Shown piece by piece: positions 44,067-54,500 of a DNA stretch of 64,000 bases (position 1 is the stretch's first letter; each line of letters opens with the position of its first letter). The notes below the pieces were generated by a model, which worked only from the letters and a program-made list of their open reading frames with translations, was not told where the DNA came from and made no database searches. Origin of the DNA: Zelopaecilomyces penicillatus (lineage: Eukaryota; Ascomycota; Sordariomycetes; Hypocreales; Pseudodiploosporaceae); assembly GCA_005765155.1 (NCBI GenBank), contig VCCP01000006.1, positions 756,501-820,500 of the forward strand, read 5' to 3'. The translations under genes were made by a program, and so were the position numbers.

Positions 44067-44631
44067 GAGACAGTAGAAATGGTTTGAACAGGGCTAGGAA
44101 ATATCCAGAGAAACAAGGACTTTCATTGCGGATGTTGGATCGGATGGATTCTGGTTATATGCACAAGGTGTGGTGGTTATGGTACAGACGGCCCGAAGCT
44201 GTCGAAATCGTACACCTGGATTTCCTTGGCTTCACCTTTTTTTTTTTTTTTTTTTTTTTTGCTATGCTATGCTAGAAGATGCACAAATACCCTGCGGGAC
44301 ACGGTGTGACCATCATCAGGGTGGATTGTTAGAGTATTGAAGCAACTCGTTGCACGGTTTTTTCCCTAAGGGTTCCTGGTCGTTATTCGCAGTGTATATA
44401 TAGGGGGTGCTTCATTACAAGGGAAAGATCGGATTTTGTTGTTGTCTAATAATGTTCTGTGTCGACGCAAAGAAACAGATTAAAACGGTCGAATGAAAAG
44501 AAAAAAACTTGGTGCTGAAAACGAAGAAAATGAAAATTGAAAACATCTACCTACTGTGTGTGATGCACTCGCTCTCCAAGAAAAAAAAAATGAATAGGAA
44601 AGAAAGGGACGAAGGTGAAAAAGAGAAAGTT
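44067..44631. other. Intergenic 3' UTR region with poly-T run
   Basis: 3' UTR of the AT-hook gene. A 24-base T run lies at 44237-44260. The rest is A/G-rich with no coding content. Confidence 0.5.
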
Positions 44632-44643
44632 AAAAAGAAAAAA
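44632..44643 (-). terminator. Probable RNA polymerase III terminator of tRNA-Ile
   Basis: On the minus strand T6 and T5 runs lie 33-44 nt beyond the tRNA 3' end. Pol III stops at T4 or longer, so one of these is the likely stop. Confidence 0.55.
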
Positions 44644-44675
44644 GAACGACCAAGTTGAATGGCGACGGTGAGCAA

Positions 44676-44779
44676 TGCTCCCGGCAGGGCTTGAACCTGC
44701 GACCCTCGCATTACTGATATTTGAAATCGTAACGACGCAATTATTAGTACGATGCTCTAACCAACTGAGCTACGGAAGC
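44676..44779 (-). tRNA. tRNA-Ile (anticodon AAU) with a 30-nt intron
   Basis: The minus strand folds as a full cloverleaf. The acceptor GCTTCCG pairs with CGGGAGC and is followed by discriminator A. The D stem is GCTC/GAGC, with loop AGTTGGTTA (A box). The anticodon stem TCGTA pairs with TGCGA and has loop CTAATAA. The T arm GCAGG-TTCAAGC-CCTGC forms the B box. The anticodon is AAT (AAU), which reads Ile codons after deamination to inosine. A 30-nt intron sits between positions 37 and 38, the canonical site. The mature tRNA is 74 nt including the discriminator; CCA is not encoded, as expected in eukaryotes. Confidence 0.92.
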
Positions 44780-45726
44780 CGTTCAACTTGATGGAAGGGG
44801 GCGAGCATGTAGTGGCTCTAGTTGGCATTGCCGGTGCGCTCAGCTGGCATTGCGCCTGTAATGTGCGACGACAGGGCGCCTATCCATTCGTGGTCGTGGA
44901 ATCAATACAGTAAAACGCGTGAGCTGGTGGTGCAGCCAGCAAGGTGTGCAATTCTAGAAATCTGCTAGAGAAAGCTCTGTATTATACAAAAATTGTCATC
45001 ATAGGAAGTCAGGTCCTGTAAAGCAACGGGAGGAAGTAGTGTAATGGCAATCGATCAATGGGATTTTAGTAAATCAGTGGACATGAAGCCTAATTATACA
45101 CCTAAGGAAGGCGGGGAACAAACAATCATACCCCGCCAAATAACAAAGGTTGATGTCATTCATGACTTGTGATGCAAAAGGTTCCGTGTAAATGGTCTAT
45201 ACTTTGCTGGAATCAACGATAGAAAGCAATACTCATAAAAGGTAGGTTTATTAAAGATCCTAGGAACTCAGTTTTAGACGATTGTTTTCAAAGTAGCCAA
45301 TCTACTCCCAGCCTTATGTATAAGTAAATACCCGACATTGAGAAATCTACAGTAGAACCAGAACAGGAACGAGCACCGTCAGATCCCACATAACTTCAAC
45401 CAACCACATATTAAGACTGGTCAAAAGGCTCGTTCGTTCAATTTTCGTAAGTATAGTACTCAAAATTAGCAACCAATTACGGCATTGTTACTCTCCCGCA
45501 GGGCAGGTTTTGGAAAAGGTATACTCCGATACCGGACCAACACAGCTGAAGCATGCATATCCGAATGAAGCTATATAGACCAGAAACCTACCTCACCTCA
45601 ATCCCCTTCTCCATTCACTCCATCATCTAGATTTCCATATTTTCTTAGCAAACTTCATCTCACTCACACCATCGCGTCTCCTCCACCTCCAATACCAATC
45701 CTACCAGAACACACGAATCACCCACC
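44780..45726. other. Intergenic promoter region of methyltransferase gene
   Basis: No gene seen. The segment up to about 45500 is AT-rich. It then becomes C-rich (TCACCTCAATCCCCTTCTCC from about 45593) leading into the start codon at 45727. Confidence 0.5.
45571..45578 (+). promoter_or_regulatory. Probable TATA box of the methyltransferase gene
   Basis: CTATATAG lies about 150 nt before the start codon, and a pyrimidine-rich initiator-type segment follows within 40 nt. The spacing suits a TATA-driven fungal promoter. Confidence 0.4.
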
Positions 45727-46548
45727 ATGGAGCGCAAATCAGAAGCCGCCACTTACACCCACGGCCACCACGCCTCCGTCCTCCGCTCACACACCTGGCG
45801 CACCGCTCTCAACTCCGCCGCCTACATCCTCCCACACCTCAAACCCACCATGACCATCCTCGACATTGGCTGCGGGCCCGGCACAATCACCGTAGACCTG
45901 GCCAGCTACGTGCCCGATGGCCACATCACCGGCCTAGAGCGCGCCCCCGGTGTCCTCACGCAAGCTCGGGCTCTAGCCCAGGAAAGGGGCGTTACAAACA
46001 TTGATTTTGTAGTAGGAGATGCGAATGCGCTAGAGTACCCAGATGGAAGCTTTGATGTGGTTCTGTGTCATCAGGTATTGCAGCATGTACGCGATCCCGT
46101 AGGGATACTGAGTGAGATGCGCAGGGTGGTTAAGAAGGGCGGGCTCGTGGCGGCGAGGGAATCGGATTATGGGAGTTTTACTTGGTATCCAGAAGTTGAA
46201 GGCATGAAGGCCTGGCAGGCTCTGTACTCCAAAGTTGCTAGAGCAAACGGCGGCGAGCCAGATGCCGGACGGATGGTCCACGCCTGGGCACGGAAAGCTG
46301 GGTTCGCACGGGGTGATATCACGAGCGGTTCCAGCACTTGGTGCTACAGCACGGAGGAGGAGGTTTCCTGGTGGAGCGGTTTGTGGGCAGAGCGGACTGT
46401 GGCCTCGGCGTTTGCAGAGACGGCGATTTCAAACGGCATCGCGACGGCTGATGAGCTCAAGGGAGTTGCGGATGTATGGCTGACATGGGGGGCTCAGGAG
46501 GATACGTGGTTCTCGCTGGTGCATGGAGAGATAATCTGCCGCAAGTAA
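45727..46548 (+). CDS. SAM-dependent class I methyltransferase (UbiE-like)
   Basis: One exon of 273 residues. Motif I, ILDIGCGPGTITVDLA (44-59), binds S-adenosylmethionine. The acidic strand end GLERAP (69-74), VVGDANALEYPDGSFDVVLCHQVLQHVRDP (motifs II-III) and RRVVKKGGLVAARE follow in the standard order. The N-terminal THGHHASVLRSHTWRTA is typical of fungal UbiE/menaquinone-type methyltransferases that act on small molecules. No targeting signal is seen. The codon bias is strong over the first 250 bases (C-ending) and fades later. It is convergent with the AAA ATPase gene and not part of a visible pathway, so the substrate cannot be inferred. Confidence 0.9.
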   Translation: MERKSEAATYTHGHHASVLRSHTWRTALNSAAYILPHLKPTMTILDIGCGPGTITVDLASYVPDGHITGLERAPGVLTQARALAQERGVTNIDFVVGDANALEYPDGSFDVVLCHQVLQHVRDPVGILSEMRRVVKKGGLVAARESDYGSFTWYPEVEGMKAWQALYSKVARANGGEPDAGRMVHAWARKAGFARGDITSGSSTWCYSTEEEVSWWSGLWAERTVASAFAETAISNGIATADELKGVADVWLTWGAQEDTWFSLVHGEIICRK

Positions 46549-47001
46549 GGCTATGTATGTCTTTGTTTTTTTCAAGGCGATAAAATGTGCCAGTAAGGGC
46601 GCGCACATGACAAAGAAAGTAGTAAAAGGGGGTTGTTGAGCGAATTGATATTCATATCAGGGGGTTTTACTTGCGGTCTGTCACACACTTACATGTAACC
46701 ACACAAAAACTGTACACCTCTACTCAAGCAAGAATATCATTCATGGTATCGAGGCTAAGAATAAACATCGAAAAAGCAGGAGCAATGGGAATGGTATAGT
46801 TTCCGCTGTCAACCCTCTAAAATGACATTGATACCGCTTGTCCTGGTTCAAACCCAATGCAGTGGGTGTATTCTGTATGAAAAGAAATACCAAAAAAAGA
46901 ACAATGCCGTGGCGCTTGTGATGGCCAACTCCAGTAGCGCCCTCCTGATACATAGATATATATATATATATATATAAACAAAAAGGGAAAAAATTCACAA
47001 A
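46549..47001. other. Intergenic 3' region between convergent genes
   Basis: 3' UTRs of the methyltransferase and AAA ATPase genes. An (AT)n microsatellite lies at about 46956-46977. A B-box-like GGTTCAAACCC at about 46845 has no A box or cloverleaf partner. Confidence 0.55.
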
Positions 47002-49488
47002 TCAGTTGTAGAGCTCCTCATCAATGTCTCCCTCCTTCGTCGCGTGAGGGCTTGTCACGCGAATGCCACTCTCCAAGCGTGACAGCGTCATGGCGTAGTT
47101 CTTGTGGTCGCACCATGTGCGCACCATACGCACTGCATTCTTGATTTCACGACCGTTGAGCTGCCATAGAGCCAGCTGGTGAATATCGTCGTCAGATAGG
47201 GTCTCATTCTCGCTGCTACTCTCACCCTTGCCTTCACCCTCACCATTGCCCTCACCCTCACCATTGCCCTCACCCTCACCATTGCCCTCACCATTGCCCT
47301 CACCCTCAATTGTCGTCGGCACGTCTTCAAGAAGCTCCTCAACTTGGATCCTTTGCGGGAGGCGCTGCAGAAACTTGCGCCAGACGGTTTCGCGCGCTTC
47401 CTTGCTGAGGGAGTTGAAGAGCAGATGGAGACTGACACGGCTGCGAAAAGCAGTGTCAATAGTACTGTAGAGGTTGGTGGTGAGGAAAATAATGCCCCTG
47501 AAATACTCAAGCTCACGCAGGAAGATGCTAACGAGCTCATTACGGTGGATATCGTTGGGGTTGCGCTCAGCCATGAAAACATCAGCCTCATCGAGCAAGA
47601 TGACGGCGTCCCATTCTGTCGCCATCTCAAAAACTCGCTTGATGTTTGCACCTAGAATCGCCGCGTTGGTTCCAAGATCCTCTGCTTGTAGGTAGAACAG
47701 CGGACGGTGTGTGCGGTCGGCAACAGCCTCAGCCGTGAGCGTCTTGCCCGTGCCGGGGGGGCCGGAGAGAAGAATGATGAGACCCTGGCCTTTTCCCATA
47801 ATGACGTCGTCAGTCGGCGCTGCTATACTGGGACGACATGTCGATGTTGATGCAGAAGATGATTCTGAGGCGGCAAGCATGGTGCTGCGGTAGGAATAAT
47901 GGTTTTGAACAAAAGACAGGACAAGATCTTTCTGCTGGTCATCATAGACGAGGTGTGAAAACGCAGTGTCGTTCCATGCAATGGGCTCAATATCCTCGAC
48001 ATGGAATTGCACTATTTCCCCAAAGAGAAAAGTATAAAAGATTAGCAAAACACACTTTTTTTTCCGTCATAGCTTTCACCACAAAAGGCGGAAGCAGCAT
48101 GGGAACAAGTACTTACCCCAAAGTTTATTCTTCAATGCGAAGCCACCGAGTAATCCGGCAATGAAGCAAATGTCATGGTGCTGAGCTAGCATGTCCTCTT
48201 TTGTTTTTCCCACGTCTTGAACCTCTTTCTTCTTTTTTACAACGGCATTTTGTCGAGCCTGGTCTTCGTCATCAAGGTCAGAGTCGGGGTAATCCTCAAC
48301 ATCGTTAATGTCGATACATTTGCCCCACCCCGCAGCGTTGCGCTTCACCTCAGGATCTTCATTCTCTCGTTTGCCAAGAGTCAGGTGATACTTGTTGTAG
48401 CCAACGACATCAATGAGGATTCGTCCATCAACATTGTGCTTCTCCATCTTGCTCTTTCCAACAACGTGGATGGCAATGCCTGAATAGCATTGATACTGTA
48501 AGCCCTGGAGGTCAAGCACCTTGCAACCTCGCGCATGCAAACGGCTCTTGACCACGTCCGCCTCTTTATGGAAAGATAGGGGGTAGTGCTCCAGCTCCGT
48601 AATGGGCTTGTTCCCTTCAAAATGGTCAATCGTGAGAGTATCATCGTACCAAACGAATTCCTTGCCATTGAACCTTAGGATTTTGGCGTTGATGTGGAGG
48701 GCATTCGAGCCCATTGCGACTACATAGGCAGCTCCGTTGACCTTGCAGAGGAACTCGGAGTTCATGCCGAAGCCGTAGACGGTAGTGCCTCTGGGGAATA
48801 ATGTCCAGGCAGACTTGAAGTCGACGAGGCCGCTCGCCAGCAGATTCTTTTTCTTGATTCTCATCTCGCCAAACATGTCGTCCATGGCAGCGATCAAGAG
48901 CTTCAAGTAGGCCTTGAGCGGGTCGGTGTTGCCGGTTTTCCGATGCAGAGACATAATGTCATCCTGGCAGAACCAAAGGGCGTTGAAGGGCTCTTTGAAG
49001 GTGAAGGTCTCGTTGACGTCCAGGAGGACATTTTCCTTCTCCAAGATGGGGGCGAGAGCGGCCAACAGCGCGGGATTTTGGACCTCGACGGAGTGGTACT
49101 TTAGAGGGTATCGACCTGCGATGCAAGGCTTACTACGGTCCTTGATTTTGTAGACCCGGATGGCTACGCGATCGTGGGCGCGAGCAGCGGACTTGGAAAG
49201 CTGTTTGGGTGGATAATCCACCCATTCAAAGTTCAACCCGTGCGAGTTGGGGCCCTCGTACAATATCTTGGCGATGGCGTCGGCTCCAAAGGTCTGATCC
49301 TTTCCATTTCCAGCAACGGTCGAAGCAGCCTTTTGCGGCTTCTCAGTTTCAAGCACGCTTTTGCCTTTGCCGATATCATCATCGTCGAGACTGTCAACCC
49401 GGGTGGTGAGTGTGTCTTTGCGAGGAAACACTTTGCATCGCCACTTCCACACAAACTCGGCAACGCTATCTCGGTCTGTGAGCCCCAT
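47002..49488 (-). CDS. AAA-family ATPase (fungal, N-terminal DUF7025-type region)
   Basis: Two exons: 49488-48117 and 48011-47002, joined by a 105-nt intron (GTAAGT...AATAG). The protein has 793 residues, and splicing restores KLWVQFHVEDIEP at the junction. Residues 1-457 are the N-terminal region common in large fungal AAA proteins (AVQNPALLAALAPIL-like helix, GREFDG/IDVVGYN strands). The ATPase core follows with Walker A GPPGTGKT (541-548), Walker B AVILLDEADVF (Asp588-Glu589), the FLTTN sensor and the FRSRV arginine-finger segment. A Gly/Glu/Asn repeat (about 683-711, GEGNGEGEGNG) is inserted before the C-terminal lid, which has LNGREIKNAVRMV. The core is intact, so it should hydrolyse ATP to remodel a protein client. 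The client and location are unknown; this class is expanded in filamentous fungi. Confidence 0.9.
47232..47297. repeat. Coding minisatellite in the AAA ATPase gene (18-bp unit)
   Basis: Three 18-bp units of CCTCACCCTCACCATTGC (the first with one change) are followed by one 12-bp unit lacking six bases. On the minus strand this encodes GEGNGE-type repeats. All length changes are multiples of 3, so the frame is kept. Confidence 0.8.
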
Positions 49489-51000
49489 GGTGATTGTGTG
49501 GTTGGTGACAGCCGGCGTGTTTTCTCGGTTTCAAGATGAACAAACACCGTCACCAGCGAAGAAAGAGGTGCAATCGGGAAGTAATGGATAGAAAGGCCGT
49601 GGAAAGGGGTGTGGGGGATGATTGTATACTTGTCGGGAACCTGGCAGAAAGAGAGGGTGGCTACTGCAGAGGGAGTAACATGTAGTTATAGCAAAGCCAT
49701 GAGTAGTGAGGAGAATATAGATTTTCAGTTAGCTGCCATCAACCTGATTTTGCCTGTGTTGGCTGTCCTCTTTTCTCGAAATGGTGCCTCGCTGGGAGCC
49801 TGTCCTGAATCTCCAGTCGGCCATTGACTCAGCCGGCCAACTCGCTTTCCCCTGGAGAGTTTGCTGTTGCCTTCAGCCCCAAAGTCCTACGAGCCCAGGT
49901 TCGTGTGGGCAGAGCCACGGTAACGCCCTAGGCGCCAGCCGCTTGCACTTCGTTGCTCGCGTTGTATCTCCCATCTGGAAATCGGGGAAACCACAAGTTG
50001 ATGACGAAGCGAGGCCAGAGCTCAGTGGTGGCTTGGGCAAGTGCAGGTGCAGGTGCAAGGGTTCAGGGTTGATGGCTTCTTGGTGGTGGTGGGTTGCCTG
50101 AGGCGGGGTTTTACAACATCAAAGTCCTACAGCTAGGGGCATGTTTGCCTGTAGGACTCCGAGACGCTGTACGTACAGTGGGCGTCAGTGGTACCAGCCT
50201 CCATGTCTCCAGTGCATTCCACCATGGAGCCCATCCAGGTGCACTTGGGATTAACCCTATCCCTGGTTTCGCTTGACGAAGTCCACCACCATCTATGCTG
50301 ATGGCGTACGCACCGCAGCCGAAACAATCTGCATCTGTAAATGCTCTACTACTCTACCAGGGATGAAATGGCAACTCTTTTCCCCAGATGTGCCAAGAGC
50401 CGCAGAACCCTGCAACCGGAAGAGGCATCCAAACAGCTGGTTGATGGCTGCCTGCGCCAGCCTCCACTGGCCCGGCAATAGCGCCGTCTTCGGCAGATCC
50501 CCTGCAACACCACCAACACTACCAACGTCCTATCGTGCACCCCTGTCCAGTCTCTATTAGTAGTGCCTTCAAGTTAATCGTGGGATGCCTCCCAGGACAT
50601 GCTGCTTTGGTTACACAAAGCAGTTGCGAAAAGCTGCGCCTCAGAGTACGCCTGGCGCTGGCAATCTCCATCATCACACTCAATCTCCGTTTGAGCATGT
50701 CAGCGGCTTCTTTAATGCCATTGTTGTAAAAAGTATTTACAGAGCTGTTATTAAGCACCTGATATTAGATGTCGCCAGAGCCAACAGAAATATCGATAAT
50801 ACGCTGCTGAAATGCCGCCCCATAGCCCTTATTCGTTTAAAAGGCTCTCTCGACTCTTTCTTCAAAAGTTTAGGGGCATTGAGACCCGTAAGCCAACCGG
50901 GAACAAATTGTGAGCATCAGTTGCAGCTTGAAGTTATTGAAAAGTATTCAGCGTTTTTTTACCTGGAGATGCTCTGAAAATTATGTGACGTTAAAAAGAA
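49489..51000. other. Start of long gene-free region
   Basis: The promoter of the AAA ATPase gene lies in the first few hundred bases. The rest has mixed base composition and only short frames (under 131 codons) without motifs. Confidence 0.5.
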
Positions 51001-54000
51001 TGTCTTTCGCCTGATATAAAGCTAGAGGCCCTGATGCGTTGGCTACATCATGATATCATAGAAGTGCTCCAGGTTTAGTGCGCAGTGTAAGTGCTGTGTA
51101 GAACATATTGCGGTCGCCTTGTGTTGGATCTGGATTCTCTTCTAGAAGTGATAACCTTACGAAACCTCGTTATCACTACATTTACAGATTAGTTTCGCTT
51201 TCCTAATTCATCACCTTGTTCCAGCGAAACAATATTGCCATATGATGGTTCAGCCAGCCATTAGGATTAGGGGTCTTAGCATACCCAACATTACCAGGTG
51301 AGACAACGCTCGCAATACCTTTGTTTCCAACTGACATGCACCAGCTCCAACTCTCGTACATCTATTGCTTTAACTTTCCATGTTCCCGTGAAAGGGCATA
51401 TTCCACGTAAGTTGGCATTCGTCGATTCAATGAGATAAATGTATTGCACGACAGAGATCAATCCTTTAGCATGCACCAATTGTATAAACTGTACTAAAAT
51501 CTGCGCTTCCATGATATCTTGATATATTTCAGATGTTAGGAGCCTTTGTACTTAATACTTAAAGCTAGTCAACAGTGATATGTAGTCAAGGTTGAGGTTC
51601 CAATGCTCGTATACTATAAAGTAAAGCCCTCCGCTGCTGCTGTTTCGTGGGAGGCTATTACCATCACCCAAAGCTTGGATAGCACTATAGCAAGAGGTGA
51701 AGAAGCTTTTCAAATTTAGAGACACTATACATTGTCTGTGTCTACTGTAGTAAATAATGAAATTCCGTGTAATGGGTTACCTCGGTGGTTTTACTTCGTG
51801 TCTCGCAATGTGTTATGGCTATTACGATGGATACATCGCCATGTGAAGACAAATGCTTTCAATCGTATTTTGAAAACGGTCCTGCCAAGCAATCCGCGAC
51901 AAATAAACCACGCTCCCCTTCCTTCTTAATGCTATTCTTTTTGGTATAATTCACAATGGATGCGGCAATTGTACACTTCTGCCCACAGCACAATTGACTC
52001 CAAAGGACATATACAACATATTGGAAAGCTTTTGAGAGAAGCTAGGACATATGGCAGCATTAGTATAACACTTTACATATTTTATGTTGCTAGCCCGGAC
52101 AGACTTGACTCAGGACCAACTATTTTGAGAAAACATGCTGTCTTATCACACATTGTAAAGGTATAGAATTCGTCTGAGTTCGTTCAACCACAAGGAGAAA
52201 GCACTTTCATTATGGTTCTAATAAACCCTTCAAATACCGAGTACCGTCACCCACTCTCTTTATACTCTTGTAGGCATCCTTCAAGTTCAACTCTGACAGT
52301 ATGTACTAACTCAGAGTACAGCAATCATGAAAGCTCAGTCTCGCAGGATGGGCCATACGTCAGCAATGTTGAACTCGAATCCGATGCATTTCTAGAGAGT
52401 ACTGTACTATAGCACCGAACGGTATATCAGAGTATGCGTGTGTTCAGGGACTTCTCTGCAACGCCGTCGACTATGAAAGTGTGAAGTGTGGTAATGCTGC
52501 GGGCGACACAGGTACACCTTTCGATATGAGCACAACAAAATTTCTCTGCGCAAAAGCGGAAGGAGGTCATAGGACTGAGCCGTATAGTGTGCTACACTCT
52601 ATTGAAAAGCTCGTGGCGCTCGATGAAGCTTCTGCAGAAGCCGTCACATTGCCTTTTGTGGCGGTGTTGCACGGAAGCATAATGCTTTTCGTATCAGTGG
52701 CTACAATCCCGTATAAGAGACATGGCAGAAGAGTATATAGTCAATCTAGCATATTGCATTATTCCAAATTGGTTACGCAGATTTTGATCTATTCTAATAA
52801 CAATTCACTTCATGAAACGACGAAATGAATCCATCCCTTCACAGTCAAATTTGCATCTGTTGAGTCATATTCATATTCCACAAGGCACTACTGTACATAG
52901 CCGGTGAGTATTGTGAGGTATCACGGCAGCAAGCAAACTAACAAAGATCATTCTTACCATTGCGAATAGAATATAGCTGGGTGTTGATAGCGCACGGAAC
53001 AGAGACACTTCTCGGTGATACCACGAAACGATGTGCGATTACAAGTGGGAAATTATATTTAAGAGAGTACTTATATGCTGAACAGAGTATCGTATCCCAT
53101 CAATAAAGTATCACAATATCTGAAACTTTTAAAGTCGAATATTTAGATGGAGGCCATAATTCTACGGAGATATTCCCACTTTGTAGCAATGAAGTATCGA
53201 TTGCTTCAATTATCTGTCTCTGGCAAAAAAGGAGACCGGGAAGACATCGTTCACTCTGGTTAATATGTGTTCCACGAATGAATGAATGAAATGGACTTGT
53301 GCTGATATAGCACATACTTTGCAAACGCAGATAAATAAGACAATTGCTGACGGGTTTCTTTGCCGTTCAAACATAAGTTATATCTAACATTATAGTAAGT
53401 CATAAACCCCATAAACAAACATGACCGTTTCAATATGAAGTTAGATTCACGGAAACACTGCTCGGTGCTCGACAGCTACAAATTACAGTTCTGTGAGGAC
53501 TTCATCTTTAACGTTCTCTGCTGTGTTCCAAAAGACGGCCTGATCCATATGAGATTTAGATCACGTTCATAGTATAATGAGTAATTATAAAGACAGTTTA
53601 ATTAGTTAGATCGTCCTTGACAAGTTTATCCTTTCACAATAGTATATATGGTATCTAGTGTGATTATTGTATATGTGTGTACATCCGATGTTGAACAAGA
53701 TCCGTATCATCAAAATGGTCAAGCTAAGTCATATCAATCCCACCTTCATCGAGCATCGGAGTTCCATCCACGTCCCAACGATGAGACAGTTCTCATAAAA
53801 TCATGGTCAAAGTAATATCATAAACTACAAAGGAATCATAGCCTATTAGCTCCCATGTAATGTGCCCTACAAGATGCCTATGTCTTGTACTTCGTGATCA
53901 ATATATATACCTTTGCCTGCTTCGTGCTACTGCTTCTCTTTCTTATTACAATAAAATTTTGGGAAATTCCGCCAGCCTCTTACTCTGCAGGAATGTGCTC

Positions 54001-54500
54001 ATGGAAAGCATATTTCTGCCTGTATAAACTATATAATTTCAATTTTTCTTCTATATACATCATCATCATCATCATCATCAAACTCACTCTCAATGTGATC
54101 TTGCCTGGACTAACTTTGATGGGCTAAACTCACTTCACATTTGATTCGTTCATTTATTCCCCGACCTTTAAGCAGATTAATGCGTAGTCCCATCTATAAT
54201 TCATATAGACTCCCCATCATGTGACCCCCTTGAAAAGCCTCCGGCTGTTCATAACTCCGTTGCTTTTATCTAGGCCTCCTAGCTTGAATCAGATGTAATT
54301 TGACAATAGAGGATCGATCATCTGTGAAGCGGCCGTTCAACATGGTTTTTTTTGGAAACGTTAGGAACATCAACCTGCAACACTCAGCTGGTTCTAAACA
54401 TTATGCAAGCCGTCTCAGCCAAGGCTCAATCTTGTCCTTATATGGTTTCTATCTACATCTACGGACGGGCTGTTCTCAACCTCGAAAGCCTTCCATGTCA
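51001..54500. other. AT-rich core of the gene-free region
   Basis: Visibly AT-rich, with many TATA, ATAT and TAAT words. Frames are under 116 codons and show no protein motif. An (ATC)n run lies at about 54057-54080. No terminal inverted repeats, long terminal repeats or polymerase/transposase motifs were found, so a decayed transposon is possible but unproven. Confidence 0.5.

Noticed and set aside
37698..46548. A secondary-metabolite cluster built on the P450 and methyltransferase
   Set aside because: No backbone enzyme, transporter or cluster regulator is present. CYP505 enzymes are commonly stand-alone fatty-acid hydroxylases, and a tRNA and an AT-hook gene lie between.
46840..46856. B-box-like GGTTCAAACCC suggesting a tRNA
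   Set aside because: No A box or pairing acceptor arms at the needed distance on either strand.
51001..54500. Centromere or intact transposon
   Set aside because: The AT-rich segment is short compared with filamentous-fungal centromeres, and no polymerase, integrase or terminal repeats were seen.
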